A stretch of DNA of 64,000 bases, from assembly GCF_022095675.1 (NCBI RefSeq), contig NZ_JAHYSG010000001.1:186001-250000 (forward strand). Direction: 5' to 3'. This DNA comes from Dactylosporangium sp. AC04546. GTDB lineage: Bacteria; Actinomycetota; Actinomycetes; Mycobacteriales; Micromonosporaceae. The notes below the pieces were generated by a model. The model was not told the DNA's origin. It saw only the letters and a list, made by a program, of their open reading frames with translations, and ran no database searches. The position numbers and the translations under genes were made by a program. This document shows, piece by piece, positions 51,921 through 60,258 of this stretch (the first letter of the stretch is position 1; the number at the start of each line of letters is the position of its first letter).

Positions 51921-52328
51921 CTACGCGTCCGGGCCGAGCGGCTCGGGAATCGTCGCGCCGTTCTCGATCAGGGTGTCGGTGACGATCCGGATCGCGTTGA
52001 GCGCGCGCGGAAAGCCGGCGTACTGCACCGTGTGGATCACCGTCTCGAGGATCTCGGTGGGGGTGAGCCCGGCGTTGAGCGCGCCCCGCGTATGCCCGCG
52101 GACCTGCGGCTCCAGCCCGCCCATCGCCACGAGCACGCCGAGCGAGATCATCTCTCGCTGGGCCAGGGTCAGTCCCGGCCGCGAGTAGATGTCGCCGAAG
52201 TTGAACTCGATGCCGTAACGGGCGAGATCCTGTGCCAGCCCGGTCTGCATGGCGACGAGCCCGTCCGCCTTGCCCTCGCCGTACAGCTCCTCGAACTTGC
52301 GCTTGCCCTTGTCCAGCCTGTCGCTCAT
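51921..52328 (-). CDS. Carboxymuconolactone-decarboxylase-family protein
   Basis: A 135-residue CMD/AhpD-fold protein (LDKGKRKFEELYGEGKADGL, LTLAQREMISLGVLVAMGGL, HTRGALNAGLTPTEILETVI, QYAGFPRALNAIRIVTD). The CxxC redox pair of AhpD is absent, so a peroxidase role is unlikely. It may act as a decarboxylase or lactone-handling enzyme. ATG 52328 has AAGGAACC upstream. It follows the SDR gene in the same direction (22-bp gap) and likely belongs to the same transcript controlled from operator 53160-53173. Confidence 0.82.
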   Translation of the reverse strand: MSDRLDKGKRKFEELYGEGKADGLVAMQTGLAQDLARYGIEFNFGDIYSRPGLTLAQREMISLGVLVAMGGLEPQVRGHTRGALNAGLTPTEILETVIHTVQYAGFPRALNAIRIVTDTLIENGATIPEPLGPDA

Positions 52329-52349
52329 GGTTCCTTCCCGCAATCGAGC

Positions 52350-53099
52350 CTAGATCGAGTGGCCGCCGTCGAGCGGCAGGATGACGCCGGTGATGTTGAC
52401 CGCGGCGGGCGAGGCCAGGAAGACCACGGTCTCGGCCAGGTGGTCGGGCTCGCCGAGCAGCCGGGTGGGGATCTGCGCCAGCAGCTCCTCCCGCCGTTGC
52501 GGCGTGTCGCGGTCCCGGCCGGGGGTCGCCTGTGCCCCCGGTGCCAGGCAGTTCACCGTCACGCCCGCCTCGGCGACCTCGATGGCGAGGGCCTTGGTCA
52601 GGCCGATCACGCCGGCCTTCGCCGCCGCGTACGCCGTGGCGTTGCGCACCAGCCGGCCACCCGACACCGCGGCGATCGAGGCGATGTTGACGATCCGCCC
52701 GTGCCGCTGGGCCAGCATCGACGGCAGCACGGCCCGGGTCACGTTGAAGACCGTGGTGAGGTTGCGGTCGATCTGGGTCGCCCAGACCTGCGCGGTCATC
52801 TCGTGGAACGGGGCCACCGCGCCGCCACCGGCGCCGTTGACGAGGATGTCCACGCCGCCCCACGCGTCCACCACCCGGCCGGCGGCGGCGTCGACGGCGG
52901 CGAAGTCGGTGAGGTCGGCCGGCACGGCGAGCGCCTCGACGCCGTGCTTGCGGACCTGGTCGGCCACCGTGGCCAGGCCGTCCGCGTTGAGGTCGAGACC
53001 GGCGACGTCCGCGCCGGCGGCGGCCAGGTGATCGGCGATGACCCTGCCGAGGGCGCCGGCCGCGCCCGTGACGATCGCCCGTTTGCCTGCGAGGTTCAT
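52350..53099 (-). CDS. Short-chain dehydrogenase/reductase (SDR)
   Basis: A 249-residue classical SDR: cofactor loop AIVTGAAGALGRVIADHLAA, acidic NAD-preferring GLDLNADG, DILVNGAGGG, catalytic Ser in IVNIASIAAVSGG, catalytic YAAAK, and the PG motif APGAQATPG. ATG 53099 is preferred to a longer frame through the promoter region. It is a candidate sugar or polyol dehydrogenase of the regulon, for example oxidising the sugar to its lactone. Divergent from the sugar ABC operon across a 213-bp region with two LacI-like operators. Confidence 0.88.
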   Translation of the reverse strand: MNLAGKRAIVTGAAGALGRVIADHLAAAGADVAGLDLNADGLATVADQVRKHGVEALAVPADLTDFAAVDAAAGRVVDAWGGVDILVNGAGGGAVAPFHEMTAQVWATQIDRNLTTVFNVTRAVLPSMLAQRHGRIVNIASIAAVSGGRLVRNATAYAAAKAGVIGLTKALAIEVAEAGVTVNCLAPGAQATPGRDRDTPQRREELLAQIPTRLLGEPDHLAETVVFLASPAAVNITGVILPLDGGHSI

Positions 53100-53159
53100 G
53101 ATGCGCGGCGCCTGACGCCGCCCGGATGACTGATCACGGCGCCATTCTTGGACCGGGAC

Positions 53160-53173
53160 TTGAAACCTGTCAA
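53160..53173. promoter_or_regulatory. LacI-like operator 2 (SDR promoter)
   Basis: TTGAAACCTGTCAA, 60 bp upstream of the SDR ATG on the minus strand. It shares TGAAAC and TCAA with the sites at 50950 and 53270. Confidence 0.62.
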
Positions 53174-53234
53174 ACGGTTGGAATTGTTTCGTCGCCGTCA
53201 TGTGACCGGCTGGCACCTGTGCATGCTCATTTCC

Positions 53235-53284
53235 TTGACAGCCATGACGCACAGGGCTAGCCTCGCGCTTTGAAACGCTTCAAA
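53235..53284 (+). promoter_or_regulatory. Promoter with LacI-like operator 3 for the sugar ABC operon
   Basis: TTGACA (53235-53240), a 17-bp spacer and TAGCCT (53258-53263) form a good sigma-70-type promoter. The operator TTTGAAACGCTTCAAA (53269-53284) covers the expected transcription start, an ideal place for repression. The binding-protein GTG follows 28 bp later with AGGAGG. Confidence 0.75.
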
Positions 53285-53312
53285 CTCCCGCTGCGGTTTA
53301 CCAGGAGGAAAC

Positions 53313-54638
53313 GTGTCGGTTGCAAAGGCTGGGCGCCGCGGGTGGGTCATCCGGGCGGCGGCCACGACGGCGACGGCGCTCGCACTCACGCTCGCCGGAT
53401 GCGCCTCGGACAGTGGCGGGTCGAGCGGCGCGGGCGGCCCGGACTCGCTCACCCTGCTCACCCCCGCCGAGAACGCGATCATCCGCAATGCGCTCACCAC
53501 GCTCTCGCAGAAGGAGTGCTCGACGGCGAACGCGGCGCTGCCGTTCAAGAGTGACACGGTCGCGCAGTCCGAGGTGGTCCAGAAGATCACGCTGCTGGCC
53601 GGCCAGGACGCCCTGCCGGTCATGTTCGTCGCCGGGACGGCCCAGGTGCGCCCGACCGGCGACCTCGGCAAGGGCGGGCTGATCGTCGACTACGAGCAGA
53701 CCCTCAAGGACCTGGGGGCCTGGGACGACGTCCTGCCGGCCGCCGCGTCGACAGTGAAGGCGGTGTACGGCTCGATGGCGTCGCTGCCCTTCCAGTTCAA
53801 CATCGAAGGCGTCTTCTACAACAAGAAGCTGTTCGCCGACAACGGCGTGACCCCGCCCGCCACCTGGACCGACCTGGTCGCCGCGGCGCAGAAGCTCAAG
53901 ACCGCCGGGGTCGTGCCGATCACCGAGGCCGGCAGCGAGGGCTGGCCGGTGACCCGGCTCATCGGCAACCACATCTTCCGCAACCTCGGGCCGGACGCCA
54001 TGGTCGCCATCCGCGACGGCAAGGCCAAGCTCACCGACCCGGAGTACGTGAAGGCCGCCGACGCCATCGCCCAGCTGGGCGCCGCCGGGCTCTTCGGCGA
54101 GGGCATCACCTCCCGGACCACCGACGCCGCCAACGCCCAGTTCCTCAACGGCCAGGCGGCCATGATGTACAACGGCTCGTGGTTCCTGGCGAACCTCAAC
54201 GACCCGAAGCAGAACAAGATCGGCGCGGAGAACGTCGGCTTCATCCCCTTCCCCGCGGTGGCCGGCGGCAAGGGCGACATCAGCCAGTGGCCGGCGAACG
54301 CCGGCGCCCCCACCGCGATGTCGAAGAAGTCGTACGGGCCGAAGGTCGGCGACTGGCTCAGCTGCATCGCCGAGAACTACGGCAGCAGCGTCATGCAGAA
54401 TCAGGGCGTGATCTCCGGTTTCCGGCTCAACCAGCCGGTCAGCAACGTCCCCCCGCTCACCGCGCAGCTGCAGAAGATGGCCAGTGAGTCGTCCCAGAGC
54501 GTGCTGTGGTTCGAGGCCCTGTTCGACGCGAAGACCACCAAGGACGCCCAGACCAACGTCGCCCTGCTCCTGACCGGCAAGCTCACGCCGCAGAAGTACA
54601 TGGAGATGCTGCAGGCGGACCTCGACCAGGCCCGCTGA
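53313..54638 (+). CDS. Sugar ABC transporter substrate-binding lipoprotein (CUT1)
   Basis: A 441-residue extracellular solute-binding protein family 1 member. The signal sequence ends at a lipobox (ALTLAGC, Cys30). The mature chain has YGSMASLPFQFNIEGVFYNK, TPPATWTDLVAAAQKLKTAG, TDAANAQFLNGQAAMMYNGS and FIPFPAVAGGKGDISQWPAN, typical of CUT1 sugar receptors. GTG 53313 has AGGAGGAA upstream. It captures the sugar or oligosaccharide degraded by the cluster. First gene of an operon running to the GH2 gene. Confidence 0.92.
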   Translation: MSVAKAGRRGWVIRAAATTATALALTLAGCASDSGGSSGAGGPDSLTLLTPAENAIIRNALTTLSQKECSTANAALPFKSDTVAQSEVVQKITLLAGQDALPVMFVAGTAQVRPTGDLGKGGLIVDYEQTLKDLGAWDDVLPAAASTVKAVYGSMASLPFQFNIEGVFYNKKLFADNGVTPPATWTDLVAAAQKLKTAGVVPITEAGSEGWPVTRLIGNHIFRNLGPDAMVAIRDGKAKLTDPEYVKAADAIAQLGAAGLFGEGITSRTTDAANAQFLNGQAAMMYNGSWFLANLNDPKQNKIGAENVGFIPFPAVAGGKGDISQWPANAGAPTAMSKKSYGPKVGDWLSCIAENYGSSVMQNQGVISGFRLNQPVSNVPPLTAQLQKMASESSQSVLWFEALFDAKTTKDAQTNVALLLTGKLTPQKYMEMLQADLDQAR

Positions 54639-54654
54639 GCGGAGGACGGCCCAC

Positions 54655-55539
54655 GTGCACACCGTCCTCGGGGACAAGAAAGCGGTCCTGATCCTGCTCG
54701 GACCCGCGCTGCTCGTCTACACCCTCGTCAAGCTGGTGCCGGTGTTCTGGTCACTGGGACTGACCTTCTACACCGGCAACCCGCTGCGCGGATTCGAGTA
54801 CGTCGGGTTCGACAACTTCCAGCGGTTCTTCGACGACCCGCAGGCCCGCCAGGCGCTGTGGTTCACGGTGCGGTACTCGCTGGTGCTCACCGTCGGCCAG
54901 GTCGCCCTCGGGTACGCCCTGGCGCTGCTGTACGTGTTCGTGCTGCGGCGCGCGTCGACCTTCGTGCGCACGGTCGTGTTCTTCCCGGCCGTGCTCCCGA
55001 CGGTGGCCGTGGCCCTGCTGTTCAGCAGCATGTTCGCGGTCGGGCAGCAGGAGGGTCCGGTCAACGCCGTCCTCGGGACGGTGGGCGTGGGGCCGGTGGA
55101 CTGGTTCGCCACCGGCACCGGCACGTTCGCCGTCGCGATCATCATGGAGCTGTGGCGGTCGATGGGCTTCTTCGCCGTCCTGCTCTACGCCGGGCTCCTC
55201 GACATCCCCGAGGAGACGCTGGAGTCGGCCCGGCTCGAGGGTGCCACGGGATGGCGGCTGGTGCGGCACATCGTGCTGCCGCTGTCCCTGCCCATCCTGC
55301 TCTCCTCGCTCATCTTCAGCGTGAACAACACCCTGAAGGTCTTCGACACCCTGCTCGCCCTGAACAACGGCGGGCCGGGCAGCGAGACCACCCCGCTCAC
55401 GCTCTACATGTACCGCACGGTGTTCGACTACGCCGACTACGGCTACGGCAGCACCATCGCCTCGGTGCTCACCGTGATGTGCCTGCTGGTCACGGTGTTC
55501 GTCTTCCGGGCGGCCCGACGCGACATCACGAGGACCTGA
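54655..55539 (+). CDS. Sugar ABC permease, MalF-like
   Basis: A 294-residue inner-membrane permease with six helices, starting with LILLGPALLVYTLVKLVPVF. The EAA loop is ESARLEGATGWRLVRHIVLP, followed by the MalF-typical FDTLLALNNGGPGSETTPLT. GTG 54655 start; its TGA overlaps the next ATG. It partners the MalG-like permease. No ATPase is encoded in the operon, so a shared MsiK-type ATPase elsewhere in the genome is the likely energiser. Confidence 0.92.
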   Translation: MHTVLGDKKAVLILLGPALLVYTLVKLVPVFWSLGLTFYTGNPLRGFEYVGFDNFQRFFDDPQARQALWFTVRYSLVLTVGQVALGYALALLYVFVLRRASTFVRTVVFFPAVLPTVAVALLFSSMFAVGQQEGPVNAVLGTVGVGPVDWFATGTGTFAVAIIMELWRSMGFFAVLLYAGLLDIPEETLESARLEGATGWRLVRHIVLPLSLPILLSSLIFSVNNTLKVFDTLLALNNGGPGSETTPLTLYMYRTVFDYADYGYGSTIASVLTVMCLLVTVFVFRAARRDITRT

Positions 55540-56444
55540 TGGCTACCGCACAGCACGTGCTCGGCGCCGCCACCGCCGCGACGCCGGCCGATCCGCCGCC
55601 CGCCCGGCGCCGGACCGGCCGGGTCCTGCGCCGCCTGCCGCTGCACATCCTGATCACACTGCTCGTGGTGGTCGAGGCCTACCCGCTCGTGTGGCTGGTG
55701 CTCGGCTCGTTCAAGACGCAGGACGAGTTCTTCTCCAAGCCCACCTGGTCGCTGCCGTCCGGCCTGGAGTTCGGCAACTACTCGCAGGCGCTGTCCGACG
55801 GCGGGCTCGGCCGGAACATCCTCAACAGCCTGCTGGTCACCGTGCCGGCCCTGGTCCTCATGCTCGTGCTCGGCGTCGCCGCCGCCTACGCGCTGGAGGT
55901 GCTGGTCTGGAAGGGCCGCGGGACGGTGCTGCTGGCGTTCGTCGCCGGCATCATGATTCCCGGGCAGATGATCCTCGTCCCGCTGTTCCAGGTGTACTTC
56001 GACCTCGGCCTCACCAACACGCTCTTCCCGCTCATCATCACGTACACGGTGATGGGCCTGCCATTGACGGTCTTCCTCATGGCGGCGTACTTCCGCGCCG
56101 TGCCGCGGGAGATCCTGGAATCGGCGACCGTCGACGGCGCCGGAGCGCTGCGCACATTTGTGCAGGTCGCCGTCCCGATCATGCGCAACGCGATCATCAC
56201 GATCGCGCTGGTGGAGTTCTTCAGCATCTGGAACGACCTGCTCATCGCGCTCACCTTCACCACCCACGACGAGCTGGCCACCGTCCAGGTCGGCCTGCTG
56301 CAGTTCAGCGACGAGTACGGCTCCACGCAGTACGGGCCGCTGTTCGCCGCGATCAGCATCAACGTGATCGGCATCCTCGTGCTGTACCTCTTCCTCAGCA
56401 AGCAGATCATGGCCGGGCTGGCGGCCGGATCGGTGAAGGGCTGA
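55539..56444 (+). CDS. Sugar ABC permease, MalG-like
   Basis: A 301-residue permease with a cytoplasmic Pro/Arg-rich N-terminus, then the helix ILITLLVVVEAYPLVWLVLG, SFKTQDEFFSKPTWSLPSGL, the EAA loop ESATVDGAGALRTFVQVAVP and the C-terminal LFLSKQIMAGLAAGSVKG typical of MalG. ATG 55539 overlaps the MalF-like stop, and its stop overlaps the AKR start (TGATG). It forms the sugar channel with the MalF-like protein. Confidence 0.93.
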   Translation: MATAQHVLGAATAATPADPPPARRRTGRVLRRLPLHILITLLVVVEAYPLVWLVLGSFKTQDEFFSKPTWSLPSGLEFGNYSQALSDGGLGRNILNSLLVTVPALVLMLVLGVAAAYALEVLVWKGRGTVLLAFVAGIMIPGQMILVPLFQVYFDLGLTNTLFPLIITYTVMGLPLTVFLMAAYFRAVPREILESATVDGAGALRTFVQVAVPIMRNAIITIALVEFFSIWNDLLIALTFTTHDELATVQVGLLQFSDEYGSTQYGPLFAAISINVIGILVLYLFLSKQIMAGLAAGSVKG

Positions 56445-57292
56445 TGGCCCCGCCCAGGCTCGGGCCGGTGACGATCGGCGCGTCCCGGCTCGAGACCGAC
56501 GAGCTGGCCGAGGCGATGCTGCGCTCCCCGTTCGGGCAGATCGACACCTCGAACAACTACGCGCAGGGGCGCAGCGAGGCCGCGCTCGGCCGGGCCCGGC
56601 GCGGGTCCGACCCGGCGGTGATCTTCTCCAAGGCGGACGCCGACCCGGTCACCGGCGCGTTCGACGGCGACCGGGTGCTGCGTTCCTTCGAGGAGACCGT
56701 CACCCGGCTGGGTGTCGCCAGGCTGCCCGTCTACCACCTGCACGACCCGTACACCGTCACGCTGCGCGAGGCCGCCGGGCCCGGCGGCGCGATCGGCGCG
56801 CTGGTCGCCCTGCGCGAACAGGGACTGGTCGACGCCATCGGCATCGCCGCCGGACCGCTCGACCTGCTCGAGGCGTACCTCGACACCGGCGCGTTCGACG
56901 CGGTCCTCACCCACAACCGGTACACGCTGGTGGACCGCGGCGCCGCACCGCTGATCGCGGCCGCCCGGCAGCGGGGCATCGCCGTGTTCAACGCCGCGCC
57001 GTTCGGCGGCGGGCTGCTGGCCGGATCCCCCCGGGCGGCCGGCCGGTACGCCTACCGCCCGGCCGCACCCGAACTGCTCGCATACGTCGACCGGCTCGAC
57101 GCGCTGTGCCGGGAGTGGGCGGTCCCGCTGCCCGCCGCCGCGGTGCACTTCTCGCTGCGCGCCCCGGACGTCGACTCCACCGTCGTCGGCATCTCCAGCA
57201 CCGCCCAGCTCACCGCCCTGCAGGCGCTGGTCGACCACCCGGTGCCCGACGGGTTCTTCGCGGCCGTCGCCGAGCTGGGCGACCCGCCGTGA
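56444..57292 (+). CDS. Aldo/keto reductase, aldose 1-dehydrogenase-like
   Basis: A 282-residue AKR-superfamily oxidoreductase. The catalytic Asp and Tyr are in QIDTSNNYAQGRSE, the Lys in VIFSKADAD, and the His in YHLHDPYTV. The sequence resembles D-threo-aldose/L-fucose dehydrogenases, which oxidise free aldoses to lactones with NAD(P). This makes it a good candidate for the first oxidation of the liberated sugar, before the SMP-30 lactonase. It is translationally coupled on both sides (permease stop and GH2 start). Substrate inferred. Confidence 0.83.
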   Translation: MAPPRLGPVTIGASRLETDELAEAMLRSPFGQIDTSNNYAQGRSEAALGRARRGSDPAVIFSKADADPVTGAFDGDRVLRSFEETVTRLGVARLPVYHLHDPYTVTLREAAGPGGAIGALVALREQGLVDAIGIAAGPLDLLEAYLDTGAFDAVLTHNRYTLVDRGAAPLIAAARQRGIAVFNAAPFGGGLLAGSPRAAGRYAYRPAAPELLAYVDRLDALCREWAVPLPAAAVHFSLRAPDVDSTVVGISSTAQLTALQALVDHPVPDGFFAAVAELGDPP

Positions 57293-60231
57293 CACCGCTG
57301 CCGTACCTGGAGGACCCCGGCCCCGGCACCGGCCGCCTCGCTCCCAGGGCCGACTTCCGCTCCGACGCGCCACGCCTGTCACTCAACGGCGACTGGCGGT
57401 TCCGGCTGTGCCCGGCCGCGACCGGCACCGGGCCGCAGTTCCCCCGGCCCGACCTGGACGACAGCGACTGGGACGTGCTCACCGTCCCGTCGCACTGGGT
57501 GCTCCAGGAGCACACGACACCGGAGGGCATCGGCACCTACGGCGGGCCGCTGTACACCAGCGCCGCCTACCCGTTCCCGCTCGACCCGCCCCGGGTGCCG
57601 GCGGACAACCCCACCGGCGACCACCGGCGGCGGTTCGACCTGCCGGCGGACTGGCCCGCCGGCCGCACCGTGCTGCGCTTCCAGGGCGTCGACTCGTGCG
57701 CCCGGGTCTGGCTCAACGGCACCGAGCTCGGGCACGCCAAGGGCAGCCGCCTGCCGTTCGAGTTCGACGTGACCGGGCTGCTGCGGCCGGCCGGGAACCT
57801 GCTCGCGGTCCGGGTGCACCGCTGGTCCTCCGGCAGCTACCTGGAGGACCAGGACATGTGGTGGCTGCCCGGCATCTTCCGCGACGTCGAGCTGCTCGCG
57901 CGCCCGGACGGCGCGGCCGACGACTTCTTCGTCCACGCCTCCTACGACCACCGGGACGGCTCCGGCACGCTGCGGGTCGACGCCGCCGTGCCGGGGCTGG
58001 TCGAGCTGCCGGAGCTGAGCCTGCGGGTGCCGACGGGCCGGACCGTCCGGATCCTTGCGGTGCAGCCGTGGAGCGCCGAGGTCCCACGCCTGTACCGCGG
58101 GACGCTGCACACCGGCGCCGAGCGCGCCGAGCTGGCCGTCGGGTTCCGAACCGTCACGATCGAGGACGGCCGCCTGCTGGTCAACGGCGCGCCGGTGCTG
58201 TTCCGCGGGGTGAACCGGCACGAGCACGACCCGGACCGCGGCCGGGCGCTGGACGTCGAGACGATGCGGCGCGACGTGGTGCTGATGAAGCGGCACAACA
58301 TCAACGCCGTCCGGACCAGCCACTACCCGCCGCATCCGGAGTTCCTGCGGCTGTGCGACGAGTACGGGCTGTGGGTGGTCGACGAGTGCGACATCGAGAC
58401 CCACGGCTTCATCTACGCCGGCTGGCGGGACAACCCGCCGGACGACCCGGCGTGGCGCCCCGCGCTGCTCGACCGCGTCGAGCGGATGGTCGAGCGGGAC
58501 AAGAACCACCCCTCGGTGGTGCTGTGGTCACTGGCGAACGAGAGCGCGGACGGCGCCACGTTCGCCGACCTGGAGCGGTTCGTCCGCACCCGCGACCCGG
58601 ACCGGCCGATCCACTACGAGCGGGACCGCAGCTATCGGCACTCCGACGTGTACAGCCTCATGTACCCGTCGCTGGACGAGCTCGCCGCCGTCGGCCGCCG
58701 GGAGGAGCCCACGCCGGAGGGTGTCGAGCCGGGCTCGGCGGACGACGTGCGCCGCCGCGGCCTGCCGTTCCTGCTCTGCGAGTACGCCCACGCGATGGGC
58801 AACGGCCCCGGCTCGCTGGTGGACTACCAGCGCATCCTGGAGGAGCACGACCGCTTCTGCGGCGCGTTCGTGTGGGAGTGGATCGACCACGGGCTCCGCG
58901 CCGCCGACGGCGGCTTCATGCACGGCGGTGACGTCGACTTCCGGCCGACCGGCGGCAGGTTCTGCCTCGACGGCCTGCTGTTCCCCGACCGGACGCCGTC
59001 GCCCGGGCTCGTGGAGTACACGAAGGCTGTCGAGCCGGTGGCGATCGGCTTCGCCGGCGACTCGGTGACCCTGCGCAACAGGTACGACACCCGGGACCTG
59101 GGCCATCTCCGGTTCCTCTGGAGCGTCGAGGACGACGGCGCGCCGATCGCCGGCGGCGAGCTCGCCGTGCCGGCCGTCCCGGCGCGCGGTTCGGCGGCCG
59201 TGCCGGCGCCCGAGGTGCCCGCCGCGGCGCCGGGTGGCGAGCGGTGGCTCACCGTGCGCGCCGTGCTGGCCGCCGGCACGCCGTGGGCCCCGGCCGGGCA
59301 CGAGGTGGCCTGGGGTCAGCACCGCCTCGCCGCCGCGCCGGCCCGGCCCGCGTCACCGGCCGCGTCACCGGCCGGGGCCCGGCCGCGCGACGGCTGGCTG
59401 ACGCTCGGCCCGGCGCGGTTCGACCCGGCGACCGGCCGGCTCGTCCGCCTCGGCGACCTGGTCGTCGACGGCCCGGTGCTGGACGTCTGGCGAGCGCCGA
59501 TCGAGAACGACCACGGCCAGGGCGGCCTCAACGACCTCGTCCGGGGATGGCGCGCGGTCGGTCTCGACCGGCTGGCGCACCGCACCGACGGGGTGACGGT
59601 GGACGAAGGCGGGGCGGTCGTCGTCGCCGGCCGCAGTGCGCCCGCCGGCCAGACCCTGGCACTGCGGACCGTCCTGCGCTGGCTGCCGGACGGCCCGGAC
59701 TCGGTGCTGCTCGAGGTCGGTGTGACGCCGGAGGGCATCTGGACGGACACGCCGGTCGGCGGGCACAGCGTCACGCTGCCCCGGCTCGGGCTGCGCCTCG
59801 CCCTGCCCGGCGGGTTCGACCGGACCGAATGGTTCGGGCACGGCCCCGGCGAGTCGTACGCCGACAGCCGGGCGGCGGCCCGCGTCGGCCGGTTCGGCGC
59901 GGCCGTCGACGCGCTGCAGACGCCGTACCCGGTGCCGCAGGAGAACGGCAACCACGTGGACACCCGGTGGCTGGAGCTGACCGGTGCCGGCCTGCCGGCG
60001 CTGCGGGTCGAGGGTGTGCCGCACTTCGACTTCACCGTCCGCCGGTGGAGCACCGAGGCGCTGGACCGGGCGACCCGGCCCGGGCAGCTGCGCCCCGACG
60101 GCCGGGTCTGGCTGAACGTCGACCACGCCCAGCAGGGGCTGGGCAGCGCCTCCTGCGGCCCGGCGCTGCCGGACCGGTACCGGCTGCCGGTGCGTCCCTA
60201 CCGGTTCGCGGTCCGGCTCACCGCGGGCTGA
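57289..60231 (+). CDS. Glycoside hydrolase family 2 (LacZ-like)
   Basis: A 980-residue cytoplasmic GH2 enzyme. The sugar-binding domain starts at SLNGDWRFRLCPAATGTG with VPSHWVLQEH. The TIM-barrel domain has VLFRGVNRHEHDPDRG, RTSHYPPHPEFLRLCDEYGL, acid/base E418 in SLANESADG and nucleophile E498 in LLCEYAHAMGNG. A C-terminal LacZ small-chain domain (WRAPIENDHGQGGLNDLVRG, WFGHGPGESYADSR, PYPVPQENGNHVDTRW) completes the long beta-galactosidase architecture. No signal peptide, so the glycoside is imported whole by the ABC system. GTG 57289 overlaps the AKR stop. The sugar specificity may not be galactose, given the pathway around it. Confidence 0.9.
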   Translation: MTPLPYLEDPGPGTGRLAPRADFRSDAPRLSLNGDWRFRLCPAATGTGPQFPRPDLDDSDWDVLTVPSHWVLQEHTTPEGIGTYGGPLYTSAAYPFPLDPPRVPADNPTGDHRRRFDLPADWPAGRTVLRFQGVDSCARVWLNGTELGHAKGSRLPFEFDVTGLLRPAGNLLAVRVHRWSSGSYLEDQDMWWLPGIFRDVELLARPDGAADDFFVHASYDHRDGSGTLRVDAAVPGLVELPELSLRVPTGRTVRILAVQPWSAEVPRLYRGTLHTGAERAELAVGFRTVTIEDGRLLVNGAPVLFRGVNRHEHDPDRGRALDVETMRRDVVLMKRHNINAVRTSHYPPHPEFLRLCDEYGLWVVDECDIETHGFIYAGWRDNPPDDPAWRPALLDRVERMVERDKNHPSVVLWSLANESADGATFADLERFVRTRDPDRPIHYERDRSYRHSDVYSLMYPSLDELAAVGRREEPTPEGVEPGSADDVRRRGLPFLLCEYAHAMGNGPGSLVDYQRILEEHDRFCGAFVWEWIDHGLRAADGGFMHGGDVDFRPTGGRFCLDGLLFPDRTPSPGLVEYTKAVEPVAIGFAGDSVTLRNRYDTRDLGHLRFLWSVEDDGAPIAGGELAVPAVPARGSAAVPAPEVPAAAPGGERWLTVRAVLAAGTPWAPAGHEVAWGQHRLAAAPARPASPAASPAGARPRDGWLTLGPARFDPATGRLVRLGDLVVDGPVLDVWRAPIENDHGQGGLNDLVRGWRAVGLDRLAHRTDGVTVDEGGAVVVAGRSAPAGQTLALRTVLRWLPDGPDSVLLEVGVTPEGIWTDTPVGGHSVTLPRLGLRLALPGGFDRTEWFGHGPGESYADSRAAARVGRFGAAVDALQTPYPVPQENGNHVDTRWLELTGAGLPALRVEGVPHFDFTVRRWSTEALDRATRPGQLRPDGRVWLNVDHAQQGLGSASCGPALPDRYRLPVRPYRFAVRLTAG

Positions 60232-60253
60232 GCCGTCAGCCCGGCTCAGCCCG
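60224..60253. terminator. Convergent terminator hairpin
   Basis: Arms CGGGCTGAGCC / GGCTCAGCCCG (11 bp) with an 8-nt loop, overlapping the GH2 stop and lying just before the convergent SDR stop at 60259. Confidence 0.7.
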
Positions 60254-60258
60254 GCCGC

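Noticed and set aside
53198..53671. 157-codon minus-strand frame at the sugar-binding-protein start
   Set aside because: It covers the promoter, operator and signal peptide of a clear gene and has no recognisable features.
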